NCBI RefSeq assembly: GCF_020184175.1
Contig: NC_065530.1
Coordinates: 46,787,260-46,851,259 of the forward strand
Direction of reading: 5' to 3'
Origin: Aphis gossypii
Lineage: Eukaryota; Arthropoda; Insecta; Hemiptera; Aphididae
Length of the DNA stretch: 64,000 nt
Positions 13,062 through 26,538 of the stretch are shown here, one piece after another. Each line of letters starts with the position of its first letter. Position 1 is the first letter of the stretch. The position numbers and the translations under genes are program-made. The notes beneath the pieces were generated by a model. The model was not told the DNA's origin, ran no database searches, and worked only from the letters and a program-made list of their open reading frames with translations.

Positions 13062-16000
13062 TATATAGATGCCTGCCCTTCTAAAATATACCTATCATTC
13101 TTGTATATTACATATAATCTACGGTACCAATATCCTATAGTCCTTACTCCTTCCGTCCAACTATACAGTTATCTAGTCCTTAACCATACCTAATATAATG
13201 TGTTTAACAATCGTGATTGACTTAAGAGGATTCTAGTAGGTATACTATTTGTTTTCTCTTCCTGACTAAGGCACAATACCTATTATTTGCGTTCAGCAAA
13301 ACAACCTTGTGTTATTCTTATTAGCGTTAATATTAAAGTGAATAATTGTCGTATTATTAAACTAAAAGTCAAGAATATTATTTGAGTTCTTACCTTTGGG
13401 TTTTTTACAATATTTCAATTCAAGTTATGAATACTTATTGCAATACCGTACAAAATTAATATTGCTGAATGCAAATTTGCTGTGTCGCTCGTGAGTGAAA
13501 GAAAGTAAAAAAATAATAAGCTTATAAGGTACGTGAATATTATCCTCTTAATGGTAAATTAGTAAATTAAGAATGTATGTTTATGTTATATTTATATTAC
13601 TGAATACCTACCTATTGTGAATAAAGTAGATTAGATATTAAACAAAAGACTAGTAGGTATTAATTAGCGTAACAACTATGTATCTACAAATTATAATGCT
13701 AACACATACCTACTTCCTACTTCCTAGTAAGTAGCCCAAAATTATCAAATACTTTGGACCTATAATAAACAGTATGAACCAATCGCTAGTCACTACAACA
13801 TCGAATGCTGTGGAGTAATGTATATATATATAAAAATTTTTTTTAATACTTAAATAATCTTATCGTAATCGCATGTCATTGAAACAACAAAGTGCATAAT
13901 TTAGTATTACCCTCTGGTCAAATGCCAATATTTTACAGATAAACTCATGTTTTTGGCACAGTATCCTATTTTAATGAACATCTGTTATGTTCATAAAAGT
14001 TTGGATTTCAGTGCAATTCTTGTAAAAAAAAAAATATAATAAAACTTAATTTTTACATATTTTTGGCAAAAAAACCAAATACTTTCAGTAGTAACTCCTC
14101 GAGCCAACGATTGATCATCCCTTGATCACATAATAAATTCATTAACTTCAATCTAATACACCTTGTTCATTAAAATATATTTTATTGGGTATTATGCCAA
14201 AATATTAACAGTAATATGTATTTCAGTTATTCTATTAATACTAAATAAACATTTTAAAAATGCAATTCATTATATTATTTAACTGTATGTATTAACTACA
14301 AAATTACTACCTACCAAATTGATATAGGTATTATCATTTATCAAACTAATTAGTTAGATACCTATTTAATCGTTCCAGCTTAAATTTGTAAAAATTACTT
14401 AATTTTAACATTATAAGAAGTAACATTTTTCTTCGATAGAATAATTTGTATTAATTTCTGGACTTTAAAGCAATCATAAAAAATGATGTTAAAAAAACCA
14501 TTATAGGTACCTACTTTTAAGCACGATTTGGCTAAGGAATATTAATTTTAAAAGTATTTTATATTTTGTATAAGTATATTTTAAAATTGTATTTTGTGCA
14601 TTTTTCATTTTAGATAGGTACATATTTATTTACCCTTTTAAAAAATATAATGCAATAAATACAAACTATACTGAAATATTTTAATTTTTACCAATAAATA
14701 TAGTTAATTATGTTTATATTACTTTCTGTTGAGCAAACTAAATTCATACAATAACATTCTGTATAAGTTCCTCCAAAAAATATGTTATGAATCATAATAA
14801 ATAATTTATTATAATAATTGATAAAATTAAGTAGTGGTTCACTTTTATATTATATTGATTTCAGTTACAACTTGTCAACTACAATTTTTTTACTATTTTT
14901 AATTTCAATAAGTACTACCTATGTTAATAATTTATTTATCATTTATAAATAAATTTCATGAAGTCTATAATATATTGACAATAGTTACCCTCACATCTTA
15001 AAAACATAACTTTTGTATTTTATATTGTCTAGAATGTTTCTTATTCAAATTATTATGATATACCATTTACCTAACTATCTAGTATCTATATTACTAAAAA
15101 AGTAAAAACTATTATTTCTTAGTATATTTTTTTTTTTTTATAAAAATAACAAATAAATTGTATTTTTTATATTTTAAAATTAACTATTTTACATTTTGTA
15201 TTTCAAATACATTTTCAAAAAAAAATTAAATATATTTACTCTATTTTGCATTTTATATTTTAAATAGAATATGGATTATGTAACTATTTTTCTCAATTTT
15301 GCCTATAAGAATATATAATAACTACTTAATATAATCAAAGAAGAGTATCCTAACTCCTAAGAATCTAATAACATTAAAACTCGCATTTTTCATCATACAT
15401 TTTGTGGTTATTTCACATACAATACTATACATTAATGTATAATATAATCAATGATACAATAATAAAACAAATGCACTTAAAACTCAATTTTGTATAGTTA
15501 TAAAATTATTGTACATCAGACCTGCAGTTGCACTTCGCTTAAGAATTTGATAAATTTATAAAATCCTATAATTTAGATTTTACAATTAATAGAACTTTCA
15601 ACAAGTATAATATGATAGAGAAAAAAAAGTACCTTAGTTCCTACCATATATAACACAAAATTGACTAATCTGAAATTTAAGTTTACTAAACAACAAGAGT
15701 GATAAAAATTCTAATATTTATAAACATTAGAATAATAATTTTAATTTAATTAATAGGTAAAACTACAATGCAACCACAATTATCACAAGTGATTTATAAT
15801 TAATACAGGACGTCCAAAATTTAAAAAAAAGTTAACCTCAAAATATAAAACGATCATATTTTATTCAACTCCTCCTCACCTTTCAATTCAATCACAGTAT
15901 ATAACTGTAACTTATATGTTCAATAAAAACCATTCCTATTTTCTAATGATTTTTATAAATTATATGATTTTGTTTACAAAATATTTATTTAGTCTTTAGT

Positions 16001-16092
16001 TTCAAAAAATATTTTTAACATTTTATTCTGTATATCTAAATAAATAATTAAAGTATTTACATCAAATCTCAGTTGATATAAGATAAATTTGG

Positions 16093-18560
16093 TTAAAGTT
16101 TTAGTACAAATGATGATTTATAGTATCCATTAGACTCAAACGTATGACGTTGTGACAGATGAATTTCTGACAGCTGCACAGTTCCAAATGTATAATCATT
16201 AAATTTCTGTAAAAAATATGATATAAACAATATTAAAATTTAAAATTGTAATGTGCTTTCATAGTTTGTTGAGTTATTAATAGATATTACTACTAAATTA
16301 AAGAAAATAACTAATCCTATTTAAGTGAATTGTTTATAGAAATTTTTTTATATTTATTTTGTCAATCTTACTTCAATTATTTTTCTAGCATCAAATGTAA
16401 GATGAGATTTATTGCCAGAATCCCCATTAACACTACTTTGATAATTGTAGAAACCAGAATTCATCAACGTTATATGTAGCTTTACATGATTATTTCTAGG
16501 TTGCAATGCCAAATCTAAAAAATAAACGGAAATTTATAAACAGTAAAAATGTGTTTCTGACAAAACTAAGAAAAGATTATTTATTATATTTACCACAATC
16601 TTGGAAGAATGTTTGTATTTTATCCGCCAACATTTGAATTTCAGGATTTTCCACTTTGGCATACAAAACATTCACTTCCGATGGATCATCATTCATATAA
16701 TCTAACCCAGTAACTAATACATCTAAGGATTTCAAATTCATAGGTCTAAGGACAAATGTCAAGGTTAATAAATTATTATACATGTATTATAGATATATGT
16801 TAAACATATTATTTTAATTCTGTACTTTATTATAGTATTTTCACACTGTTCCATTAATTTGATAGCTCTTTTTATTTCTGCTGCATTACATAGCACAAAA
16901 CAGGTAATTGTCAAATGAAGTTTAAATTCATCTTGAAATAAAAGTTCAGTGATACCACGGCACTGGCCACATTCATCAAGAACCATTTTCTATAATATTC
17001 AAAATTATTTAAAATACATTTCACATTAAATATTTATTTCAACAATAAAACTTCTTAACTTACAAATATTTTAATGTATTATTATTAATTTAAATACCTT
17101 GAAAGCTAAATAGTTATCAACCACCATAGGGTTGACCATTGGAAAGGACACAAAGTGAGTCATACTCTGTTTGAATCGACCTCTCTTTATAATTGCATCA
17201 ATTTTTGATTTAGCAGCAATAACATTTGCTCTTTGTTCTCCTTTTATAGCTAAAAATTGAAAAAACATGAAGATTTAAAAAAATATTTAAATTAATATTT
17301 AGCGTTATATACTAGTATATTAAGTTATACAATTCAGAGACCTATAAAAAGTCAATATATTGATATAATTATTATCAATTACCAAGAATAAAAAAAAATT
17401 GAGAGTATAAAATTAAAATTCCAATTTTATTTTAATTTTTACTCTATTTAAAATACCTGACTTTTAATAACCTAAACAATTCATACAAATTACTTAATAG
17501 TTTATATTATAAATTTTTTTTTTAAAAAAAACCAACTTACTTATTACATTATTTTCTCTCATACCAGGAATTTTAATTCTAGTTCTTGTTTGATATTCAA
17601 GGTTTTTGAGATTTTCTCGATTTCTACCAATGATCAAACCATAAAATATACTAAAATAAAATAAATATATTGTTAATATACATAATACTTCATAATTCAT
17701 AATTCCTAGTTCAAAATGTATTAGTTAATATTTTATTCAAATTTAGTATGTAAGTTCTATTCTATAGAAATATTATGGATCATGAAAATTTAATAATTTG
17801 TTTAATGGTTTTGGTTTTACACAACTGTTGTTAGATTGAAGTATAGATTCCGCTCTTACAATGTCCGGTTAAGTCTCAGTTAAGACTAACCGGTGAAATT
17901 CTATCGGTTAACACATAAGAAATTTTGCTGGTGAGCACTATCAGACACTAACTGGAAATTATAAAAACGGTCTTATGAATATTATTCAAATATGAAACTA
18001 GTGCATGTACATCATAATATTATATACCTAAAATGTATTGATACATAACTCAGCTGAATAAAATGTAATATATTTATTATTATCTGCTATAAATTAAAAG
18101 GAACTTGTTAAGCAATATCTTACTTTGGAGCTTCTAGTTTCAGAACACATCGATCACCTTCCATGTAAATATTTAAATCATCAGATTCTTCTTCTTCAAT
18201 ATCTATAAAAATAACAACACATTTTTAAAGACACACATTATGAGGGATAGCTGATCTATCAAAACCTTTTGTTCATATCGATAATTCAGATTTAAAATCA
18301 AAATCAGAACACCAATATTTGTATTCTTTAATGAAAAATACTAATAAAATGATTAAATATTTAATGCCTTAGTCAGTTTAAAAAATCTTACCATCCCTTT
18401 CGACATAAGATGGTAGGCGTTCAGATATTTTGTTGTTATGCATTTGTTTCTCAGCTTTGTCTATTTCAGGTTCAACATACTCGTTTGGACAACAATCATC
18501 AGTATTCAAGCGATACATTCGACCATCAATGTTCAATATCTTTGGACGTAATACATCCAT
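16093..18560 (-). CDS. ASCC1: Activating signal cointegrator 1 complex subunit 1
   Basis: Complete gene. Eight exons on minus: 18560-18392, 18202-18124, 17650-17541, 17249-17098, 16989-16826, 16745-16594, 16514-16372 and 16206-16093. All joins have GT..AG sites and agreeing phases, giving 360 residues, close to the usual animal length. The N-terminus MDVLRPKILNIDGRMYRLN is the family signature. A KH domain follows (about 83-135). Then comes the AKAP7/2H-phosphoesterase domain with both catalytic HxT motifs: LHLTIT (His195, Thr197) and KLHITL (His289, Thr291). YMNDDPSEVNVLYAKVE is also diagnostic. In animals ASCC1 belongs to the ASC-1 complex with TRIP4, ASCC2 and ASCC3, acting in transcription coactivation and alkylation-damage repair in the nucleus. 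The KH loop reads GRNR where GXXG is expected. An intronic hairpin sits at 17865-17893. The gene is divergent from SNX4, 3.4 kb away. Confidence 0.96.
17865..17893. repeat. Stem-loop in ASCC1 intron 2
   Basis: CCGGTTAAGTCT, a six-base loop CAGTTA, then AGACTAACCGG: eleven paired bases with one bulged A. The flanks also show weak inverted similarity (TATAGATTCC on the left, GAAATTCTATC on the right), so it may be the core of a small foldback element rather than a functional RNA structure. Confidence 0.6.
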
Positions 18561-21500
18561 AACTTCACACGGACTTACAATGAAGAAATAAAAATACCCT
18601 CAAAAAACAATGAACCGTGATTTTGAAGTAGGAAATTCAATATTATCAAGTGGTTTACTAATGTCCTATGAGGCTGAACATGAAACCATGAAAATCAGAG
18701 CTTAAAGGATTTTTCTTCTATTCTTGTTCTTTACTTTTTTCAAACTGACAACTGTTATAAGCATGAAAAAATAAACACAAATAAATAATAACAATAACTG
18801 TCATTAATGTCGGCAGAAAGTAATTACTGATAGTTTTATACTTTTATGAAGTCATGAATCAAACAAATTAATAAGTGATATTTAGGTCTTGGGATCAAAA
18901 TTCAGTATTTACTAGGATCAGTAAGATCTCTGGTGATATGATTACTTGTTGATATGATACCGGTAAGTGATAATTGAGTATTGACCATTGATACCTAAAT
19001 GTTGATATCATTAGAGAATATTATATAATAATATATTGAATAAATATTCAAAATTTCGGATTTCAAAATTATTATGTATTGTAGTTATACATTTTTTCAT
19101 AACTATAATGCTTGAAAATTTAATACAAGTTTGACTCTTCAAACTTAGCTTTAAAATATCTAAGTATATAAATAACTATGTTTATATATTTTTAAAATTA
19201 ATTTGGTCACAGGACAGAATAGATTTTTATTGACTATTTTATAATTAAAATATTGAATTATTTTTAAGAAACCTTGCAAGTATCTATTACATTTTCAATC
19301 TTTATATCCATACAAATTGAAAAATCATAACATTTTTACTATAAAATTATTTGAAAATTCTTACTTTATCGCTTATAAAAAACATCGTAACGAATACCAT
19401 TTTCAATTTATTTATTCGTAAATGAACGAATTATAAGAAACTTGTTTTACATATCCAAGTTTTTTGACCAACTGAAAAAAATGGATTTTTTTACAAAAAG
19501 GTTTATTTGCAATCTGTATTCACAGTAGGTAATTCATTAATACAATTATAAGCAAATGAGATAAAAGTTAATACAAAAATAAACAAAACAGGAGAGGTGA
19601 AGAGTGAAGACGCCAATTGGTGGCACTCCGGTAAAAAAATGTTATTGACATAATTCATAAAAAATAATTTAAAATTTAAATGTCCATAAATAGCTTGAAA
19701 GTAATAAAAACATTATCAATATATTATAACTTATAATCTATAGAAAATACTAGTACAAACAATAAACATTTGGTGAAATTTTCATTTATGATTTAAGTAG
19801 GTACCATGGTTATTCGTTTTTGAATCACACTAACAAAAACAGAATCGATTTTACTTAATACTGTGGTTTGAGGTGAAAATTCCCGTTTATCTTGAAAAGT
19901 ACCTACTGAGAAACTTTTACTTTTTAATTTAAACCATAATTTTCATTTGTTTTTTTCCGGAAAATGGTCATAAAAACGTACAGATTTAAAATATCTATTG
20001 CTATGGTTATTCGCTTTAGTGTTAATGTATTACTATAAAAAAAACAAAATTTGGTTTTGCGTAAAATTTCTGGTTTTTCATAATTTTTCATGTTTTTCAC
20101 AACGCTATTAAAGAATACCTACTCGAATTTTAAATTTAAATAAAAACAGTACCTATGCATTGTATTAATTTATAATACCACCATATTTTAAAATAAATAA
20201 GTACATAAGTTAAAGGTAGGTTTTAGCATAGGTTTAATAGGTATGTGTATAGTCATATTGTTTCTCTTCGTTCTTATATAATTAAATAATTTTAATTAAA
20301 ACATATTTCTAACAGTTTCTTTATATTTTATTTAATTGAGTCACAATATCTTTAACATTTTTAAGTCTTTTAGAATAGGTATCGGGTACTTTTGGAAAAC
20401 TGTGAGTTATTTGATTTTTAAATTTTTGATGGTTTTTTTTATAGAATTTTGTTTGTGTACAGCATACATAATATGACCATCAAATGCCAACTTTCAAAAA
20501 TATAAATAATATCCATTTTCCATATTTCATTATATTTTCTGACAGAAACTTAAAAAAACGAATACGTCTTTACAAAAACACACCCACTATAATACGAATA
20601 CATAGAAATTAACAGAAATAAAACGTGACAAATTTTATAAATTTCCAGTTACCACTTTTAAAATATTATTATAACATTGACGATAACATTGACGATAAAG
20701 TTATCGGTACATTTCTTATCCATTATATAATACCTACGTCTGTACATATTATATTACCTATTTTTTATAGGTATTTCTGATCTATTACATACAAACCGTC
20801 ACTGTTTTGAATCGTTTTTATCGTATAAATACTATAATTTATCATTGAATTCAAATTTAATATTATTTGTGGAGACTTAATAATTTTACAATACGCGCAA
20901 TAACATACAAATTTAAAATTTGATATCAATGAGTAGGTATATAGTCAATAATATACAATGCGAAGTATGAAAATAGAAATATACACTTTTGTAATAATTA
21001 AACTGATTGTCCACCACTTGCCCATCTTTTTTTTTAAATTTATCTAAATAAAAATATGGGATTATTTTTTCGGGGTACCTATCCATAATATCGGACTCGA
21101 TACCTATTCATTTCATCATTTGGTAATTTGGTATAGAAGAGTAATCAAGCAGATTACAGTGAATTATGATACCTACAGGCTACATTACGTGAAAAAAATT
21201 GTCCATTAATATGTAAGCATGATACTCGGGTATTAGAAATAATAGAAATAATTATAATGGTATGCAAAAAGCATAATAACATAATGATTACTATTTACTA
21301 ATAACAATTGACCACATGTCCCGTAAAATATTTCATGGGTACGACGACGTTAATATAAATTAATGTCGACCATAGGTATGACCAGCTTAAGTTCGTATTC
21401 AATGCTTTGTACAATTTCGAATCGTAATTGACTAAAAATATCTGGCTTACTATTATTAATGGACTTGGATAAATAATACTGTCAAATGTCAAACAAATGA

Positions 21501-21927
21501 TTACGCGTACGACGTTCGACTGTATTCGTGTCCGCACGCGCGTACTCATTATCAAAGGTCTATAACACAAATAATAAAACAATGTAATACGTTTCATTTT
21601 AGTATTCGACCATTATTCTAGTTTAATATTCGTCTAATCGTCTCAAGACTCAAATAGCCAACAGCTTTCTACATATTTGAACGGCCTTGACACACTAATT
21701 TTCGAGCCATGAATATTCCCAGTTATCTACAGTAATTTCCTTATCAGATAAACAGATCGATTAGATAATTTTACTATTAGCTATCCAATATACAATTTTA
21801 TAGTACTTCCTACTTATATTTTTCATATTAGTATTACTTTTTTAACGCCCAAAATCTGCTTGAAAATAAAAACTAACCGATCACCTTCTTTGAAAAAAAA
21901 AAAACGATTTAACGATCCCCATCACCC
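18561..21927. other. Divergent intergenic region between ASCC1 and SNX4
   Basis: This 3.4-kb stretch separates the start codons of two divergently transcribed genes and should hold both promoters. No coding exon was recognised. The 21298-21597 minus-strand frame has no recognisable domain. Around 20800-20880 there is a diverged copy of a dispersed repeat also seen near 27550. A CCAATTGG palindrome lies near 19612. No core promoter element could be assigned with confidence. Confidence 0.5.
20800..20885. repeat. Diverged copy of a dispersed repeat
   Basis: The segment containing GAATCGTTTTTATCGTATAA and ATCATTGAATTCAAATT resembles the one at about 27555-27625, which has CAGAATCGTTTTTCGTATAA and ATCATTGGATATTTGAATTC. 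The two copies share order and orientation. I think this is a fragment of a repeat family widespread in aphids, but that part is from memory. Confidence 0.45.
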
Positions 21928-24900
21928 ATGGATAACTCCACAGACTCGCAAGTATGTATCTGTATGCACTTTAATAGTTGCTTTTATTTGAATTAAAAAA
22001 TTTTTTATGAGTTAATATATATCTATCTATTTATATATATTATATACATATTTATTTTGTATTTAGACGTTGATTGATCATGCAAATATTAGTATCACGG
22101 AAGCCGATAAGCGTATGAATTCAGCTTTGAGCCTCAAGGAATATTATACTGTATACATCATTGAAACAAAGTAATGTACATGACAAAATTATTCTTAAAC
22201 CATTATTTTTAAGTATACATTTATACTTATTACTACTTATCACAAATCAAATAACTCCTTACCTTGTGCATGAAGAATTGACAGTGAAACATGGGCTGAA
22301 GCAAAAGGAATGCAAAAGTTGTCATTGGCAACTCGACGATATACTGACTTTGTGACACTTCACAACCACTTGGGAGATAAATATCCTTGGGTGGTTATAC
22401 CACCACTACCAGAAAAGAAACAATCTTTCATGTGGAACAGTGAAGCTGTGTCTGATACTATGGATCCAGATTTTGTTGATAGAAGGCGTGCAGGACTAGA
22501 GAGTTTTCTCAAGAGAATAGCCAGCCATCCTGAAATAGGCTATGACGAGTGTTTTCTTAAATTTTTAGGCGAATATGATAATTGGGTGGATTTATCAAAA
22601 CCACATAACAGTAAGTCCAAAATATTCATTATAAACAATATGAAATAGATAATTGAAACCATTGATAATATTTATTACATAAAATGATTAAGAATAAAAA
22701 CAAATAAAAAAAAAAACCTCTATCTTTTCTAAAATAACTATTAATATGATTATAATTTTAGACATCTTAAAAGATACCGAGCTTACAATTAAAACAATGA
22801 ATGCATCATTAAGGGGTAGAAATTCAGATAATCGATTTGAAGCAATTAAAACATACAGCAATAAATTACAGGTATACTTCATACTAAATAGTAAATATGA
22901 GTTTCAAATTTTCAATAATTAATTTTGTTTAATTAATATTTTGTTTTTAGGGTTCTATAAATAAGATATTAACATACCGAGCAAAACAAGCAGAGCGACT
23001 CTACAACGTAGATATGATTCATTTACATTATGGTAGAATTTTCAGCGAACTCAGTGCTGTAGACAATGATATTGGTGATGCAGTTCAGGTATTACTGTAT
23101 AACATATACATTAATATTTCATCTTAAAACCAATGAATTAAAATTAATTGAATTTAATATTATGTAAACATTTATTATAATATTTATATAAATAATTAGG
23201 TATCCTTTCTTAAGACAGATAATAATTATCTTTGAGAAAAATTATTTCAAATTACCTGCCATAAAATAAAATAACAGTATAGCAATAAATAATAATAAGA
23301 TATTTAAGTACATAAGTAATAAAATATATTAAACATACAAATTCAAAAACAAGAAAGAGGCAAATATCTTGGTAGTATCATTAATAAAAAGGAAAAATAG
23401 TTACTGGTTCCATTATTTCTATGTATCTTGTAATTGGATGTTTCAGTTTTAAGCATTAAGCGTTGACATTTTAATTTGCTTTGTGAAGTTTTGAAATTTC
23501 TTTTATAATAAATATTTAAATAGAAACTTATTATTAATACCAGATAGAAATGCATATGAACAACAAGATTCAAATTATTAATATATGTAAATAACATAAA
23601 ATGTATTATACATTTGCAATTCATTATAGATAAATTGACTTTTTTTTTTTTACACATTTGTGATTATATTTATTTTGAATTAAAAGTTAGTATAAAATGA
23701 ATCAATTAATTTGATAAACAATAAAAATGTTTAATTTCTTATTTATAATAATCTCCCCCTAACCACTAATTTTTTTTTATTCTTTTGCTTATTAAAATTT
23801 TTTTAAATAAATGTTTTTCTTTAATAAAGGATAAATATCTTCTTATCAGTCTATAATATATGAAAAAAAAAATACAAATATTTTTGTTATCAACACTAAT
23901 ACATACACTTATTATTCAGAGGACAGGTCATTATATGGACTCAATTGCTTCAGCTATTAGTCCAGCGTTGGAAGATGAAGAGGTTATAATGGACCAGTTA
24001 AAAGAGTAAGTAATATTCATTCTTTAATAAACTATGATGTTTTTAAACTATTTATCTTTTTTATTACTTTAAAAAAAATATGTTATATAAATAGTATGCA
24101 TTATAATTGTTTTATTTAAAATAACTCAAGTTTTAAGTAAATACTTCTGTTTTTTATGTAATAATTTCTTATTCAATGTTATAATATAAATACTGTATAT
24201 TGTTATTGCCACATTTTTAATATAATATGTATATATTTTTTTTTTAGGTACTTGGCTTTTACAAACTCTTTGCACACCTTTGTTAAAAATCACGATTCAC
24301 TGAATTACAACTTAAACCAGTTAAATAATATGTCAAGTAATAAAGGTAATTCAAATTTTTTTTTTTAATTAGTATATGTTATGATAAAATATTTTCTAAA
24401 TTATTAAAATCTTAAAAAATACATATTATTCTGTTTGTGTATTTATAGTCGTGTTTTCATTTGAAACTTTTGTAAATGGTTTATCTGTTGCTTATAAAAT
24501 ATACATGGTTGATAAAAATATAAAATTAAATGTTCATATAATCACATGATCAGTTTATTTTAAATTCTTCCAAACTGTATCAAATAAAACCAATGATGAT
24601 TATTGGTTATAAATACTACCATTTATAGTTAATGCTATTATATACCTAAATAGTGTTGATTGTATAATAATATATTATTAAATTTTTGATATTAGATATT
24701 TGATTATAAATTAATGTACATTATGTTATATATATATAATTTATAATTGTTGTTATAGAAACTAGTGGGATAATGTCCAGACTCTTTGGTTATACTGCAG
24801 CTGCAGCTGAACGCGATACAGCAGCTATTGAAGCTTATGAAAATAAGAAAATAGAAGCTAGAGCAAATTATTCGTAAGTAACTACTATAACATAGCCGCA

Positions 24901-26348
24901 AATTAGAAAAAATATTAGGGGGACTTAAGCACCAAAATTTTTAAGGAAACCGATCCTGTTATAATCACACCATTCGGGGTGCTAGCATTAAAATTTGGTG
25001 TTAGGTTAAGATATTAAGCACCCTTAACATTTCTGTGATTCATGCCTATGTACTATAAACATAATTTTTGTTTTTAATATACTTTATTATTATTTAACAA
25101 CATTTTTTACCTTTTAGAAACATAATGTTTTCTTAAACAGTGATTTTTTGATATTAGATTAAATAAATTTTTAACTATTTTGTTATCTACTAAATATAAA
25201 TATTATACATATAATTCATGTAATAGTAAATAATTATCACATGTTATTTAGATTTATTTATTGTTTTAGTAATTTTGATTTGATCTATTCCATTTGATTA
25301 CACAATTTAAAACCAAAAATTAGAGTGCTTGTTTAGTTTGTATCTTTCTTTTTTGACTTGAATTTAAAATTAGTAATTTATTTTATGTGTTATTTTGAGA
25401 GAATATAATGCATTCACATTATTCACAAATCAAATCTATGTTCTGTTTAGTTATATTTAATCATCTATTATAATAATATGTAAAGAGTAGTTTTTGTTTA
25501 AGTACCCATTGAGTTTTCACTACATGCATGATATCTTCTTAATATTCATTAACAGATTGTGCATTTAATATTTACTCAATTGTTTATTATAAAAATACTT
25601 AAAATACATTAAACCTAACATAATTAATATTAATTTTTATTTTAGTGAATTTGTTGATAAATCGTTAGAAAATTATAAAGCATTTGAGAGACAAAAAGAC
25701 TCAGATCTTATGAAAATTCTTCAAGATTATGTAGCGTTCCAAACTAAGTATGCTCAAAAGGTATGTATGTTATTTAAGTTAATTTATAATTCATATACAA
25801 TACAATACTACCACTAGGTATCTAGTTATAATATTTATTATTTATTATAGTTATCATCAAATCTTTCTATTTATTAAAATTAGGTTCTAATGGTTCTATA
25901 TAAACTAAAAATATGACAATGTGTTTCTGTTATGAACCATGTATTGATTATTATGGTTTGTTAATATTTAATACAATTATAGATGTGTTTGAACATAATT
26001 AAGCTGTTATTTTTGAATTTTTCTGTGGTTAGTTTAGATGTGATATACAAAATATAACTGAACAAACTGTATAAAATAACTTTATTTATAAAATCAAACT
26101 TTTTTGTAAATATATGTGATATAGATATGATCCAAAAATATTTATTTTAATGTTTTATCACAATTAATAACTATAATGTTTGGATATTTTATTAAATGGA
26201 ATATTTCTAATGTTACTAGATGTGCACATTAAATTATGTAGATTTGTATAGTTTATCTAACATAAAGTAAAATAATAAATACAATTTTATTTTACAGGGG
26301 TTACAAACATGGAAAAATATTTTACAGAGCATACAAAGTATTGAATAA
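21928..26348 (+). CDS. SNX4: Sorting nexin 4 (PX-BAR)
   Basis: Complete gene. Ten exons on plus: 21928-21951, 22067-22170, 22285-22610, 22762-22871, 22951-23088, 23920-24005, 24248-24345, 24759-24873, 25646-25760 and 26298-26348. GT..AG sites and phases agree, giving 388 residues, shorter than the ~450 of human SNX4 because the N-terminal tail is brief. The first exon encodes only eight residues, MDNSTDSQ. The PX domain (about 12-150) has ITEADKRMN, RRYTDF (60-65), PPLPEKK (82-88) and MDPDFVDRRR (102-111), the phosphoinositide-binding surface typical of SNX4. The rest (about 155-385) is helical and matches the SNX4 BAR domain, with LYNVDMIHLHYGRIFSELSA and SRLFGYTA. In the known family, SNX4 binds PI3P on early endosomes, forms curved coats, and returns cargo to the recycling compartment; it also supports autophagy. 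The TAA stop is embedded in AATAAA. Confidence 0.96.
24896..25050. mobile_element. Small foldback repeat in SNX4 intron 8
   Basis: AGCACCAAAATTTTTAA at 24928-24944 is repeated in inverted form as TTAAAATTTGGTGTT at 24988-25002. Wider ends also look inverted: CATAGCCGCAAATTAG on the left, and CATAGGCATGAATCAC when the right end is read in reverse complement. A run of GGGGG lies near the left end. The pattern suggests a small non-autonomous DNA transposon remnant. Family and exact ends are uncertain. Confidence 0.5.
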
Positions 26349-26470
26349 ATCATTGCAGTCTTTACATATCATCATTATTTAAGTCAATTATTAATTCATT
26401 TTATTCATCATTGTGTACCTTAACAGTTATTTTTATGTTAATTTAATACTAGGTCATTCCAATATTGTTG

Positions 26471-26538
26471 AGAATGGTCTACTTAAAACTGTTAATGCTG
26501 CTAAAAAATCATTGAAACAAATTTTAAGTAGACATTCT
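26471..26538. repeat. Long hairpin in the presumed SNX4 3' UTR
   Basis: AGAATGGTCTACTTAAAACT (26471-26490) pairs with AATTTTAAGTAGACATTCT (ending 26538): about 17 base pairs with one extra G, around a ~28-base loop. It starts 123 bases past the SNX4 stop codon. It may be a stem in the 3' UTR or a tiny foldback insertion. Whether it is transcribed is not visible here. Confidence 0.6.

Larger units (their letters stand above)
11821..16092. other. Intergenic AT-rich DNA
   Basis: Between the CpG-rich island and the ASCC1 stop codon I see no coding exon. Apart from the foldback element at 12452-13061, the stretch holds homopolymer runs and short AT repeats. Two AATAAA polyadenylation candidates for ASCC1 on the minus strand lie at 16027-16022 and 15989-15984, about 65-105 nt past its stop. 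Confidence 0.5.
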
